Positions 15,815-27,273 of a DNA stretch of 64,000 nucleotides are shown piece after piece. The stretch covers positions 185,448 to 249,447 of the forward strand of contig NZ_JAEPOL010000003.1 in the NCBI RefSeq assembly GCF_017642925.1, given 5' to 3'. The stretch is from Maricaulis sp. GTDB taxonomy: Bacteria > Pseudomonadota > Alphaproteobacteria > Caulobacterales > Maricaulaceae. Every line of letters starts with the position of its first letter. Position 1 is the first letter of the stretch. The notes under the pieces are model-generated. The model was not told the DNA's origin. It saw only the letters and a list, made by a program, of their open reading frames with translations, and searched no databases. The position numbers and the translations under genes are program-made.

Positions 15815-16207
15815 ATGCGCATTCCACTTATTACAATCATCGGCTTTGTCGCTGGCGCCTTGGTGCTTTTCATTCTCGCCGTTTTGGCAGGAACTTTTTT
15901 CAACTCCAATGTAGCGAGAGAGTCAGCATCTATAAACTACACAGATTTTATATCAATATTGTTATCCGCGATATCACTATTGATGACATTGCTTGCATTT
16001 TTTCTAGCTGTTCTTGGTTTCATCGGATGGAATGCTCTGAGTGAAAAAGTGTCAAGCAAGACTGAAGAATTCCTCGAAAACGGCTTCAAAACCGGAGAGG
16101 ATCTACATAAGTTACTAGAATCAAAAGTAAAAGAAGTGATGTACCAAGGAGTTTCCCAAGTAGATGGAGATGCGGAGGAAGACGTCAGAGAGGAAGACCC
16201 ACTATGA
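15815..16207 (+). CDS. Two-TM small membrane protein (130 aa)
   Basis: The chosen ATG (MRIPLITIIGF) has GAGGATGGGG upstream; the track starts 37 codons earlier in sequence without a membrane or family signal. Helix 1 is about residues 4-27 (LITIIGFVAGALVLFILAVL) and helix 2 about 44-70 (ISILLSAISLLMTLLAFFLA), followed by an amphipathic, then strongly acidic, cytoplasmic tail (EEDVREEDP). It overlaps the next gene by four bases (ATGA). No family is recognised. As first gene of an island operon with a metallopeptidase and a beta-like protein, it may be a membrane anchor or effector. Confidence 0.7.
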   Translation: MRIPLITIIGFVAGALVLFILAVLAGTFFNSNVARESASINYTDFISILLSAISLLMTLLAFFLAVLGFIGWNALSEKVSSKTEEFLENGFKTGEDLHKLLESKVKEVMYQGVSQVDGDAEEDVREEDPL

Positions 16208-16713
16208 GTGGCCTCATTATAGACCGCGCAAATGAAGATGAGCTGAAAATCGTTCGAGATTTCACTTCAGAAAAACCCGTGCGAGTCGCTCGGCTTGCGC
16301 GAGCCCTTGGCTTAGACGTCAAACTCGCAAGCCTAAAGCCGAACATTTCTGGAATGATTCGACCTAGCGACGTGTCGCCGTCTGGCTTCGAAATTCGCAT
16401 TAACAAATTTGAGATGCCGGAAAGGCAAAGGTTCACTATTGCCCATGAAATTGGACACTTTTTGCTACATAAAGAGCACATCGGAAATGGTATTGTAGAC
16501 TCTGTTCTATACAGGTCAAAGCTCTCAAATACGCTTGAGGCACAAGCCAACAAAGCCGCTGCAGACATAATTATGCCCGCAGCACTAATTCGCGAAGACC
16601 TACGCAAGCTGCGCTCGCGAGGCGCCTACAGCGAGAAAGAAATTCTGGACGTGCTTGCAAGAAACTATAACGTGTCAAAGCAGGCAATGAGTATCAGAAT
16701 TGGCGCGAAATAA
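16204..16713 (+). CDS. ImmA/IrrE-family zinc metallopeptidase (169 aa)
   Basis: The HEXXH zinc motif is clear in FTIAHEIGHFLLH (residues about 79-91), and the downstream helix LEAQANKAAADIIMP gives the third ligand Glu, both diagnostic of ImmA/IrrE. The C-terminus (ILDVLARNYNVSKQAMSIRI) is the usual winged/helical end of the family. Relatives cleave XRE repressors on DNA damage or phage signals. No HTH gene is next to it here, so its substrate may be one of its two partners. It starts within the stop of the preceding gene and ends directly before the next one. Confidence 0.9.
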   Translation: MSGLIIDRANEDELKIVRDFTSEKPVRVARLARALGLDVKLASLKPNISGMIRPSDVSPSGFEIRINKFEMPERQRFTIAHEIGHFLLHKEHIGNGIVDSVLYRSKLSNTLEAQANKAAADIIMPAALIREDLRKLRSRGAYSEKEILDVLARNYNVSKQAMSIRIGAK

Positions 16714-17769
16714 ATGCTTGAAGCGATCGACTACGTTCCCATTTTACATACGCGGGTTGCGGAGATCAAAGCGCTAAAGAATGTACCCACCCTTCTCAAA
16801 GATCTGACCCTTCCCGTTCTGGTCTTGCGCCCTTGGCAGAACGCTTCGCGCATTAATTTTTTTTGGGACAAGGTAGAAGACGCGATCGCCCGAAGGCCAT
16901 TCGCTCTGGATTTGGATTGGGGCTACGAGCTACGCGAGAATCGTAGCGCCGACCAAGAGTTTGGAGAGCTGAGAAACCCGGACAACGGGTTTCAACAATA
17001 TTTTGATTTCGTTCGGGGCGGCTCAAACTTCGCGATACCCGTCATCCAGCACCGAGGCGCCGACGGCGACTGTTTTCGGGAGCAGGTTGATAGAGCCAAC
17101 ACACTTGGCCGTGGGGCCTTCTACCGTATGCCGGTGAACGACGCGGGAGCGTTGGTGGCTCTACAGCGATACTTGTTGGATGAAGTAGAGCGGTTGGTCA
17201 TCGTAGTAGATGCCGGTTGGGGCTCCCATATTCTTGAACATGAGCTATCCGCTAGCAGGCTGGTGGAAATGGGTTTGGCCGCAACAAACCCGCCGGAATT
17301 CGTGATTGCGGGAAGCAGCTTTCCCGATAGCTTCGGACACATCTTGGGACGTGCAGAGATACCTATACGCGAGCGGCAACTATACAACGCAGTTTCGCGT
17401 CGACATAACGAAGCAGAACTCACCTATGGCGACTGGGGAAGCACCCGCCCGCCCAGTCGCGGCGGCGGAGGCGGTGAAATTCCGCCTCGGATTGATTGGC
17501 CTCGTCTAGCAGAATGGGTGTGCTTCAGAGCCTCTGGTGGGGAAACCTACCAAGATATGGCGAACGCTGTTCTTGAAGAAGACGATTGGGACGCCGATCA
17601 CAGCAGTTGGGGGATGTACCTAATTCAGGCAACTGCCGAAGGCGCTCCGAATGCAATTCGCACTCCGGGCGCAGCAGCAGCCGCGAGAATAAACCTGCAT
17701 TTGATTTCTCAGGCGGCACATGAAGTGCACGACTGGACGGAAGATGACGAACCTTATCCAGACGACTAG
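16714..17769 (+). CDS. T4 beta-protein-family protein (351 aa)
   Basis: The ATG directly follows the stop of the metallopeptidase gene. The protein reads like the 'beta family protein' group, remotely related to a phage T4 beta protein: N-terminal YVPILHTRVAEIKAL, then LPVLVLRPW, PVIQHRG, then FVIAGSSFPDSF and the conserved REnA-like middle (ERQLYNAV). No catalytic motif can be named. The family often sits in mobile or defence contexts. A Gly-rich patch (SRGGGGGEIPP) separates the two halves. The gene ends 50 bases before the thiC terminator. I am fairly sure of the family, not of the function. Confidence 0.75.
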   Translation: MLEAIDYVPILHTRVAEIKALKNVPTLLKDLTLPVLVLRPWQNASRINFFWDKVEDAIARRPFALDLDWGYELRENRSADQEFGELRNPDNGFQQYFDFVRGGSNFAIPVIQHRGADGDCFREQVDRANTLGRGAFYRMPVNDAGALVALQRYLLDEVERLVIVVDAGWGSHILEHELSASRLVEMGLAATNPPEFVIAGSSFPDSFGHILGRAEIPIRERQLYNAVSRRHNEAELTYGDWGSTRPPSRGGGGGEIPPRIDWPRLAEWVCFRASGGETYQDMANAVLEEDDWDADHSSWGMYLIQATAEGAPNAIRTPGAAAAARINLHLISQAAHEVHDWTEDDEPYPDD

Positions 17770-17812
17770 TTAGTAGGTCGCTCCTCCGACTTCGTCACCC
17801 TCTCACCACTTT

Positions 17813-17850
17813 AAAAAAAGAGGGACGTGTACCCAAGGTACATGTCCCTC
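17813..17850 (-). terminator. thiC intrinsic terminator
   Basis: On the minus strand GAGGGACATGTACC pairs with GGTACACGTCCCTC around a TTG loop, with one A-C mismatch, followed directly by TTTTTTT. It lies 10 bases past the thiC stop. It might also slow the plus-strand operon, but that side lacks a T-run. Confidence 0.85.
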
Positions 17851-17859
17851 CGCCGAGCC

Positions 17860-20339
<2,480 letters not shown>

Positions 20340-20407
20340 ACCGCCCTCGCCGCGTGAACGGTCAGACAGGCACGGGACGGTGCATCAATGCCTCATGGGA
20401 AAGGCAA

Positions 20408-20498
20408 GGTTCCATCCCGACGCCGGCATGACCCGGATCCGGTCCTAAGGGTGAAGTCTCAGCCCCTGCCCGCATGAGCAGGGACACCCCTTGGAACT
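20408..20498 (-). promoter_or_regulatory. TPP riboswitch (THI element)
   Basis: The minus strand shows all the conserved parts in order: closing TTCC/GGAA stem, AAGGGGTG, a CCCTGC/GCAGGG P3 hairpin, GCTGAGA, CACCC, GGACCGGATCCGGGTCAT, GCCGGCG and GGGA. It lies about 70 bases upstream of the PH-like gene that overlaps thiC. When TPP is bound, expression of the operon should fall; the short downstream distance suits control of translation initiation, though no clear anti-SD helix was worked out. Confidence 0.93.
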
Positions 20499-20542
20499 GT
20501 TGATGGCGAGGATGGAGAAGCGCGGCCGATTTGGCAACCGGG

Positions 20543-21100
20543 TCAGGCCTTGGCGACCTGCTCACGGATCAGGCGTTCGACGCCGCGCGGGTCGGCGATG
20601 CCGAAGAAGCCGAAATCGGTGAGATGGCCGGCCTGCTCTTCCGGATCGCCGCTGCCGCGCGGCAGGGCATCGCGGAAGATGATGTCGCCGCGGCGGGTGC
20701 CGCGCCGGAACAGCGAGCCCAGATCGCCGGCGCCGAAACTGCGCGACCGGCCGCCACCGGTCAGCACGATCGCCCGCTTGTCGGTGAGCGCATACAGCGT
20801 GCCGCGCACGGCGAAGGCCTTGATCAGCGAGGAGACGAACAGCCAGATGCCGAACAGGAAGAAGAGCGGCCCGATCACCATCGCCACGCGGAAGAAGACC
20901 TGGCTGTCCTCGCGTCCGGCGGAGAACAGCCAGGCGATGCCGGTCCACAGGATGGAAAAACCGGTCCAGGGAATGGCGAAGAGCGCCGTCTTGCCGCCAC
21001 GCAGCCAGGCGAGCCGGATGATGTTCGGCCGCCCCGTCCACAACAGTTTTTCGCCCGCTGCCAGTTCCGGCCGTACGGCCGCCTCGATCGCTGGATTCAT
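20543..21100 (-). CDS. PH-like-domain membrane protein (185 aa)
   Basis: The ATG at 21100 is chosen over the track start (11 codons earlier) because GGGAG precedes it and the protein then begins MNPAIEAAVRPEL. Marks are GEKLLWTGRPN, two TM segments (LFAIPWTGFSILWTGIAWLF; VAMVIGPLFFLFGIWLFVSSLI), then GTLYALTDKRAIVLT, the strand pair of bacterial PH-like domains. It is related in layout to the neighbouring 177-aa gene (LLWTGRPN versus VLWRGQPD; LTDKRAIV versus VTNRRALE). It lies upstream of the TPP riboswitch and is not under it. Function unknown. Confidence 0.78.
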   Translation of the reverse strand: MNPAIEAAVRPELAAGEKLLWTGRPNIIRLAWLRGGKTALFAIPWTGFSILWTGIAWLFSAGREDSQVFFRVAMVIGPLFFLFGIWLFVSSLIKAFAVRGTLYALTDKRAIVLTGGGRSRSFGAGDLGSLFRRGTRRGDIIFRDALPRGSGDPEEQAGHLTDFGFFGIADPRGVERLIREQVAKA

Positions 21101-21268
21101 CCCGGTCTCCCTTGTCCCGCCGCCGGAGATCAATACCCGGTTCGGCCGGTTCCGCTATTGCCCGCGTGCGGGGGACCGTCACTCCCCTGTTCAGGGCATT
21201 CAGCCGGCATTCAGGAATGCGGAGCGAGGGTCTGATATCCGCGCATGAGGCATGAGGAGGACGCACCG

Positions 21269-21817
21269 ATGATCCTGGCCATGACACTCGCCGCCAGCCT
21301 GGCGCAATCCTGGATGCGCCCGCCGGTGGAAAATCCGGCCGGGCCGGACATCTCCGGCCGCTATGCCGAACTGCAGGCCAGCGGCGTGTCGGGCTGCAAT
21401 ACGGCCGGCGTGCCGCGCACGCTGGATATCCATATCCTCGCCGAACCGCCCCATTATCGTTCCGCCAATATCGGCGAGATGGCCTATGATCTGGGCGAAG
21501 GCGACGCGCCGGGCGGCAGTTTCACCGTCGCCGGGCAGCCGGACCGCACAGCGCTGGCCGACGGGTCCGAACGCGTGGGCTTCGGCGGCGGCTGGGTTCA
21601 CACGGCCGGGCGCTATGTCGACGGGATAACCGACGGGCAATTGCGCGGCCGGGTCGAGGTGGAACTGGACCGGCTGGCCGACGGCACGTTGCGCCTGGTC
21701 TCGATCACCCGGGCCGAACGCCAGAATGATGAGGGCGTACCGGTCGTTACGGATGGCCGCCTGCCCGACGGCACCGAACTGCGCCCCTTTTCACGCTGCG
21801 GGGACACGCGGCACTAG
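21269..21817 (+). CDS. Hypothetical exported protein (182 aa)
   Basis: The ATG after AGGAGG (eight-base spacing) gives MILAMTLAASLAQSWM, a short signal-like start. The mature part is polar with strand-forming stretches (RTLDIHILAEPPHYR, RVEVELDRLADGTLRLVSITRAE) and two Cys. No known domain is seen. It is divergent from the PH-like gene. The track start eight codons upstream is less likely because the ribosome binding site would lie inside the coding region. Confidence 0.65.
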   Translation: MILAMTLAASLAQSWMRPPVENPAGPDISGRYAELQASGVSGCNTAGVPRTLDIHILAEPPHYRSANIGEMAYDLGEGDAPGGSFTVAGQPDRTALADGSERVGFGGGWVHTAGRYVDGITDGQLRGRVEVELDRLADGTLRLVSITRAERQNDEGVPVVTDGRLPDGTELRPFSRCGDTRH

Positions 21818-21836
21818 CGCCGGCGGAGGGACACCG

Positions 21837-21947
21837 TCAGACGCCGCCCGCCACGCGCAGCGAGGCCGGTGCAGACTGCACGATTACCGCGACGATCACC
21901 GCCGCCAGCAGGGCGACTGGCAGAAGAAGTTTCAGCAAGGCTTTCAT
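21837..21947 (-). CDS. Possible single-TM micropeptide (36 aa)
   Basis: A short minus-strand frame encodes MKALLKLLLPVALLAAVIVAVIV followed by a polar tail ending RVAGGV. It is a plausible one-helix membrane peptide. It lacks a Shine-Dalgarno and is the tail of a longer unlikely frame in the track, so it stays low in confidence. It sits between the 3' end of an exported protein and the 3' end of an SseB-like gene. Confidence 0.35.
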   Translation of the reverse strand: MKALLKLLLPVALLAAVIVAVIVQSAPASLRVAGGV

Positions 21948-22002
21948 CGCCGGCCAGACTAGCCGCCCGGCCGGCGCGGCACCCTCCCCTGAAGAGGGGA
22001 CG

Positions 22003-22974
22003 CTAGTCGGCAGCGCCGTCCTCGGACGCGCCATCCGGTGCGATGACGAGCATGTAGGGCGAGCCGGCATTGATGGCCACGGGGATGTTTTCCGGGAGCG
22101 CCTGCATGAGATCGATCCCGCGCATGACCCGGTAGCGCAACGGCGTGCCGTGCTGCGCCTCGAACGCCGCGGCATAACCATCGGCAAGAGCGCGCCGGTC
22201 GAACACGGCCAGCCGGTAAACCTGGCTGCCGTCCGGGCGGGTCTCGCCCTCCAGCGCCAGACGGTCGCCGCCGCCGGACCCGTCATTGTCCTGCTGCGGC
22301 AGGGATTGCACATTGCCGCTGTTCGCCTGCGCATACAGCGGCACGTAGAAAAGCTGACCGTCGACCAGATGGCGCAGATCCGCCGCCGTCTCGCCGCCAC
22401 CGTCAGCCTGCGCCCGGGCATGGGCATGCCGTTCCAGCGGGGTCGCCGGCACCGGCTCGCCCTGGGCAAGTGTGACCTCCTGACGTGCCTGGCGCGCCCG
22501 CGCGGCCAGAAAGCGGAGGAAGACGGGATCGATCACCAGCGGCTGGTCGTAACTCGCATTGATATACAACACCGCCTCGCCGCTCATCTGCTGGTTCAGC
22601 AGAACCAGAAAGCCGCCGGCCTGCCCGCTGAACTCGCCCATCGGCTCACGCTGTTCCTCGGTGAAATTGGCCTCGGCCCAGCGCAGGAGGCGGCCCGGCG
22701 TGTCAAAGCCCGACAGGGCCGGCAGATCGCCCTGGCGGCCGACCAGAAAACGGCTGCCCTGCTCCGCCCCCGGCAGGCGCACAAAGTAGAGCGTGCTGTC
22801 CAGCAGGGCGTCTTCGACCGCCCGGCGCGCTTCCACCCGGCGCTCCTGCGGCGCGCTGTCCTGAGCCGCCAGCGCCCGGTCGAGCGGCGTTGTTCCGGCC
22901 TGCGGCAGCGCGGCGCCAGCCATGAGCGGGATCGCCGCGAGAACGGCGGCCAGTGTCCGGATCGTGCGGAGCAT
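22003..22974 (-). CDS. SseB-domain-like exported protein (323 aa)
   Basis: A signal peptide (MLRTIRTLAAVLAAIPLMAGAALP) is followed by two related halves. The first reads like SseB N-terminal (LDRALAAQDSAP, STLYFVRLPG, FDTPGRLLRWAE); the second starts ETAADLRHLVDGQLFYVPLYA and ends NIPVAINAGSPYMLVI. SseB was named for enhanced serine sensitivity; many such proteins are uncharacterised. The exported form with two halves is unusual. GGGGAGGGG precedes the ATG. It stands alone. Confidence 0.65.
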   Translation of the reverse strand: MLRTIRTLAAVLAAIPLMAGAALPQAGTTPLDRALAAQDSAPQERRVEARRAVEDALLDSTLYFVRLPGAEQGSRFLVGRQGDLPALSGFDTPGRLLRWAEANFTEEQREPMGEFSGQAGGFLVLLNQQMSGEAVLYINASYDQPLVIDPVFLRFLAARARQARQEVTLAQGEPVPATPLERHAHARAQADGGGETAADLRHLVDGQLFYVPLYAQANSGNVQSLPQQDNDGSGGGDRLALEGETRPDGSQVYRLAVFDRRALADGYAAAFEAQHGTPLRYRVMRGIDLMQALPENIPVAINAGSPYMLVIAPDGASEDGAAD

Positions 22975-23072
22975 TCCGCCCCTCCCCTTTTTGCTGGCCG
23001 GGACCCTCGCACGCCATCCCGCCGCCCGCCATCCCCGGACTGCGGGAGGCGCCGGGTTTTCAGGCAGAAGCG

Positions 23073-23417
23073 CTAGCCATGAAGCGCCCGGCTGTCGGCC
23101 GGGGCTTCGGTCCGGTCGTCGAGGCCGTAATCGCGGATGACCTGTGCCACGCGCAGCCGGTAGGCGGCGATCACGCCCTCGCGCCCGGCTGCCTGGGCCT
23201 TGCGATGGCTCGCCCGGTTGCGCCAGTCGCGCACGGCGGCCTCGTCACGCCAGGCCGACAGGGAGAGATAGCGGCCCGGCACAGCCAGGCTTTCGAAACG
23301 CTCGATCGAGATGAAGCCGTCGATGGATTCCAGTTCCGGCTTCAGCGCCGCGGCCAGATCGAAATAGGCCTCCCGGCCGTCCTCTGCCGGGTCGAGTTCG
23401 AACAGGACCAGGATCAT
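23073..23417 (-). CDS. Antibiotic biosynthesis monooxygenase (ABM) domain protein (114 aa)
   Basis: It is a single ABM (dimeric alpha/beta barrel) domain: [38 protein letters not shown], then [19 protein letters not shown]. Such proteins oxygenate polyketide-like or quinol substrates without cofactors, or simply bind them. Its start overlaps the stop of the NIPSNAP gene (ATGA), so they form a two-gene operon. An ArsR regulator is divergent and close, and probably controls both. Confidence 0.85.
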   Translation of the reverse strand: MILVLFELDPAEDGREAYFDLAAALKPELESIDGFISIERFESLAVPGRYLSLSAWRDEAAVRDWRNRASHRKAQAAGREGVIAAYRLRVAQVIRDYGLDDRTEAPADSRALHG

Positions 23418-23722
23418 GCTTCCACCCGGCGCAGAAAACTGCGCGCCTCGCCCAGGATCAGCCGTTCCGCTTCGGCGAAGGCAAAATTGGCCCGGCCATC
23501 CTCATCGCTGCGCAGCCGCGCCCGATAGGCCTCGTAGTCCGCCAGGCTGTCGAACTCGATCAGGCCCAGCGCAATGTCATTCGTGCCCTCGTGCGGCATG
23601 AAATAGCCCAGCAGCCGGCCGCCGCAGGCCGGAATGACGCGCAGCCATTCGCGGGCATAGGTCTCGAACGCCTCCCGCTTGAACGGATCGATCCGATAGC
23701 GGATGCAGCATAACAGGCTCAT
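23414..23722 (-). CDS. NIPSNAP-family protein (102 aa)
   Basis: The ATG ([20 protein letters not shown]) is chosen over the GTG three codons upstream because GGAG would abut that GTG. The motif [18 protein letters not shown] and [21 protein letters not shown] is typical of NIPSNAP/ABM-fold proteins of the ferredoxin-like barrel. Role unknown; it is co-transcribed with an ABM protein and divergent from an ArsR regulator. Confidence 0.85.
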   Translation of the reverse strand: MSLLCCIRYRIDPFKREAFETYAREWLRVIPACGGRLLGYFMPHEGTNDIALGLIEFDSLADYEAYRARLRSDEDGRANFAFAEAERLILGEARSFLRRVEA

Positions 23723-23832
23723 CGCCCCCACTCCTTCGTGTTTGTGCGGGGCGAGACTAGGGCCGGCGCACCGGCAATGTTTCGCCCGGGAACGAAGTAT
23801 GGAACCGCCGCAATCATGCTAGCGTCGCCGCC

Positions 23833-24546
23833 ATGAGCCACGGACCGGACATTGCCCGCATCGGCGCCCTGATCGGCGACCCCGCCCGGGCCGCCATGCT
23901 GACCGCGCTGATGAGCGGCAAGGCGCTGACAGCCAGCGAGCTGGCCCGTGTGGCCGGCATCGGTGCGCCGACGGTCTCGGCCCATCTCGTCAAACTCACC
24001 GAAGGCGGGCTGATCGCGGTCGAGAAACAGGGCCGTCACCGCTATGTGCGGCTGGCCGGCGCCGAGGTCGCCGAGGCGCTGGAAGCCTTGCTGGGGCTGG
24101 CCCAGTCACGCGGCCACCTGCCCTTCCGCCCCGGCCCCGACGACCAGGCCATGCGCCGGGCGCGCGTGTGTTACGACCATCTCGCCGGCGAGATGGGCAT
24201 CGCGCTCTATCGCGCCCTGCAGGCGGGCGGTGCCCTTGCGCTGACCCCGGACGGGCTCGCACTGACCGATCGCGGGCAGGGCCTGCTGGACGGGCTGGGC
24301 CTGGACATGCCGGCCCTCATGCGGGCGCGCCGCCCCGCCTGCCGTACCTGCCTGGACTGGAGCGAACGCACCCATCACCTCGCCGGCGGGGCAGGCGCGG
24401 CCCTGCTGACCCGTTTCCAGGAGCTCGGCTGGCTCAGGCCGCGCCAGACCAGCCGTGCCCTGCGCGTCACGCTGGAGGGCGAACGCGAATTGCCCCGCCT
24501 GTTCGAACGGCTGGGGCAGGCAGGCCAGGGTCCACCCGGGCCCTGA
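23833..24546 (+). CDS. ArsR-family transcriptional regulator with C-terminal extension (237 aa)
   Basis: Residues 5-75 form an ArsR winged helix (DPARAAMLTALMSGKALTASEL, GAPTVSAHLVKLTEGGLIAVEKQGRHRYVRL). The C-terminal half is longer than in simple ArsR proteins and holds CRTCLDWSERTHHLAGG, a Cys pair and His pair that could bind metal or respond to redox. It is divergent from the NIPSNAP-ABM operon with about 110 bases between the starts, where its operator should lie. The ligand is not known. Confidence 0.85.
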   Translation: MSHGPDIARIGALIGDPARAAMLTALMSGKALTASELARVAGIGAPTVSAHLVKLTEGGLIAVEKQGRHRYVRLAGAEVAEALEALLGLAQSRGHLPFRPGPDDQAMRRARVCYDHLAGEMGIALYRALQAGGALALTPDGLALTDRGQGLLDGLGLDMPALMRARRPACRTCLDWSERTHHLAGGAGAALLTRFQELGWLRPRQTSRALRVTLEGERELPRLFERLGQAGQGPPGP

Positions 24547-24595
24547 CACCGGGCTCGCCCCGCTTGCGGGGGAAGACGGAGATCGCGCCTTCGCC

Positions 24596-25921
24596 CTACT
24601 CCGCCGCCGCTGCTTCCTCGACGGCCCGCATCACGCGCAGGATATTGCCGGACCACATCATCTCTATCTCGTCGGGCGTGTAGCCGCGGCGCAGGAGTTC
24701 CTCGGTGACCGCTGCGGTCTCGCTGGCGTCTTCCCAGCCGCCAACACCGCCACCGCCATCGAAGTCGGACGCGATACCGACATGCTCGATCCCGGCGACC
24801 TCGACGGCATGGTCGATATGGTCGGCCAGCACAGCGATATCGACATCGCCATGCTCTTCGCGCAGCGCGGCCAGACCCTCGCGATAGGCGGCGATGATTT
24901 CCGGCGTCGCCGCCTCGCGGCCTTCCGGCGTGTCGAGACCCAGCTCAGCGGCCAGGGCACGCTGGCCGTCGGTAACGGCCTGCGGCATCTCGCCGATATA
25001 GCGGCGGAAGGCGACCATGTGCGCCACACCGCCATTGTCGCGGATCGCGCGCAGCTGCTCGTCGTCCAGATTGCGGGCATTGTCGTAGACGGCGCGGGCG
25101 CCGGAATGCGAGGCCATGACCGGCGCGCGCGACAGCTCGATCGCGTCGAGCATGGTCTGCTTGCCGACATGGGAGACGTCGACAATGATGCCGTGATCGT
25201 TCAGCGCGGCGACCAGTTCGCGGCCCAGATCGCTCAAGCCCGGATCCTCGGCCGGCTCGCCGGCCTCGGTGTCGGGATTGGAGGAGCCGCCGAACTGGTT
25301 ATTGCCGAAATGGGTGATCGACATGTAGCGCACGCCGCGCTCGGCCCACATGGGCACGTCGTCGACGCTTGGCCCCAGCGGATAGGCGTTTTCCATACCG
25401 ATCAGGGCGACCAGACGTCCGGACGCGGCGATCTCTTCCACCTCGTCGGCGGTGGTCGCCAGGGCGATGCGGTCGGGATCATTGGCCAGCATGCGCGAGA
25501 TGCCGCGATACTTCTCCTCGGCCGCCTCGCGCGCCGCGGCATAGCCCTCTTCGGTCAATTCATCCTGGCCGACATAGACAATGAAGAAAGCCGAATCGAG
25601 CCCGCCCTCGACCATTTTCGGCAGGTCGACCTGGGCATGGGTGTGCTCACCCGGATCGAGCGCCTCGGTGCCATAACCCGGGCCGATATCGACATGGGTG
25701 TCGAGCGTGAAGGTGCGGTCGTGGATCTGCGCCGCGGTGGAGACGGGATAATCGTCCTGCCCCATCGCCGTGTCCGTGGCGGCGCTGTCCTCAGCAGCGG
25801 CCGGCGCCGCAGCGGGCGCCTCTCCGGCCGGCGCATCGGCTTGCTCCTCGCCGGCAGGCGCGCACGCCCCCAGAACCAGAGCCAGAACCAGCGCAGACAC
25901 TCCGAAACGATCGACCCGCAT
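24596..25921 (-). CDS. Membrane dipeptidase, peptidase M19 lipoprotein (441 aa)
   Basis: The chosen ATG (MRVDRFGVSA, 21 codons inside the track ORF) follows GAGAGGGG and gives a lipobox at LGAC (Cys20). An Ala/Glu linker leads into the renal-dipeptidase fold: DTHVDIG, LIGMENAYPLG (metal Glu), VDVSHVGKQT, MASHSGARAV and HVGIASDFDG. M19 enzymes are di-zinc dipeptidases. The lipobox predicts a periplasmic, outer- or inner-membrane-anchored enzyme. It is convergent with the ArsR gene. Confidence 0.9.
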   Translation of the reverse strand: MRVDRFGVSALVLALVLGACAPAGEEQADAPAGEAPAAAPAAAEDSAATDTAMGQDDYPVSTAAQIHDRTFTLDTHVDIGPGYGTEALDPGEHTHAQVDLPKMVEGGLDSAFFIVYVGQDELTEEGYAAAREAAEEKYRGISRMLANDPDRIALATTADEVEEIAASGRLVALIGMENAYPLGPSVDDVPMWAERGVRYMSITHFGNNQFGGSSNPDTEAGEPAEDPGLSDLGRELVAALNDHGIIVDVSHVGKQTMLDAIELSRAPVMASHSGARAVYDNARNLDDEQLRAIRDNGGVAHMVAFRRYIGEMPQAVTDGQRALAAELGLDTPEGREAATPEIIAAYREGLAALREEHGDVDIAVLADHIDHAVEVAGIEHVGIASDFDGGGGVGGWEDASETAAVTEELLRRGYTPDEIEMMWSGNILRVMRAVEEAAAAE

Positions 25922-26158
25922 GACATATCCCCTCTCAAGCGTTGGCGCGAAGTCTAGGGGCCTGCGAGGCGAAGGCAAGGCCAAGCCTTTGGCATTCCAT
26001 CCCGTTTTGGGTCAGCCCGGTGGCCTGTTTTGAGAGCCGGTTACCGGAAAGCCTCGAATGTGCCGGGCTATCTTCATGTTTCGTTTACGGATTTGGCGAG
26101 ACCCGCCCATCCGCACGCCGCTTGCACCGCGACCGGGGATAACCGGGAGTGGGATCAT

Positions 26159-27253
26159 ATGAGCAAGCTTGGCTTTCTGTTCCGCGACGGCCTTGGCCGT
26201 CTTGAAGACAAGTCCAACAATTTCACCGCGATGCGCATCGTTTTCGCGCTGATGGTGCTGTACGGACACGCCATCCTGATCCCGCTGGGCAAACCCTATA
26301 CCGGCAGCTGGAGCCTGACGGTCGACTTCGTCGTACAGTGTGCGCTGGACGGTTTCTTCATCCTGTCCGGCTACATGATCACCGCCAGTGCGATGAAGAC
26401 GAAAGAGATCTCGCGCTATGCCACGGCGCGCATCTTCCGCATCTTCCCGGGCCTGATTGCGGCCGTGCTGATCGTGTTTGCGGTCTACCCCTTCTTCACC
26501 TCGCTCTCGCAGGCGGAATACTGGTCGAGCGCGCAGACCTGGGCCTTCCCGCTGAAGCTGATCGGCCAGGTCGATCCGCTGGCCGGCCTGCCGGGCACGT
26601 TCGAGAACTCCCCCGTCGGCCACAGCGCCAACGGTCCGCTCTGGACGATCCGTTATGAGCTGATGGCCTATCTGGGTGTCGGCATCCTGGCCCTGATCGG
26701 GCTGTATTCCGACCGGCGCCTGGTGGTGTTCTGGGCCGCACTGACCTGCGTCTTCGGCGCCCTGGTCGCCACGTTCGGCTATACCGGCATCGGCGAAGGC
26801 ACGATCACCACGCTGGCGCGCTTCGGCCCGGCCTTCATGATCGGCGCCTTCTTCTTCGCCGCTCGCGACCTGGTGCGCATCACCCCGGCCTTCATCGCCC
26901 TGGCGGGCGTGGCCGCGCTGGCCGCCCACGAACTGGCGATCGGCTGGATGATGCTCGACATCTTCCTGGCCTCGGCCTTCCTGTGGCTCGGCCATGCGCA
27001 TATCGGCGGCCGGATCGGCCATGCCGTGCGCAATGTGGAAGACGTCTCCTACGGCATCTACATCCTGCACTGGCCCATCGGCCTCGTCGCCTTCGCCCTG
27101 ATGCCGGGCCTCAACACGACCCAGCTCGCCCTCATCATGGCCCCCGCCGCCATCCTCGCCGGCTGGGTCCTGCGCGAAACCGTCGAGAAGCCAGCCCTGG
27201 CCTGGAAGGACAGACTGCAACCGCGGCGGAAGGTGCGTGTGGCGGCGGTTTAG
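26159..27253 (+). CDS. Acyltransferase family 3 membrane protein (364 aa)
   Basis: The start at MSKLGFLFRDGL follows GGGAG; the track's extra 43 codons show no conserved content. About ten hydrophobic helices are visible, beginning with the typical NNFTAMRIVFALMVLYGHA, then DGFFILSGYMI, ARIFRIFPGL and GPLWTIRYELMAYL. Such proteins acetylate or succinylate cell-surface polysaccharides or lipids, with a conserved His and Arg near the N-terminus (present here in YGHA and ARIFRIFP). The target is unknown. It is divergent from the dipeptidase. Confidence 0.92.
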   Translation: MSKLGFLFRDGLGRLEDKSNNFTAMRIVFALMVLYGHAILIPLGKPYTGSWSLTVDFVVQCALDGFFILSGYMITASAMKTKEISRYATARIFRIFPGLIAAVLIVFAVYPFFTSLSQAEYWSSAQTWAFPLKLIGQVDPLAGLPGTFENSPVGHSANGPLWTIRYELMAYLGVGILALIGLYSDRRLVVFWAALTCVFGALVATFGYTGIGEGTITTLARFGPAFMIGAFFFAARDLVRITPAFIALAGVAALAAHELAIGWMMLDIFLASAFLWLGHAHIGGRIGHAVRNVEDVSYGIYILHWPIGLVAFALMPGLNTTQLALIMAPAAILAGWVLRETVEKPALAWKDRLQPRRKVRVAAV

Positions 27254-27273
27254 GCATCGCTCTCTCGCCCCCA

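Noticed and set aside
24455-25957. 500-aa plus-strand ORF
   Set aside because: Antisense of the M19 dipeptidase gene.
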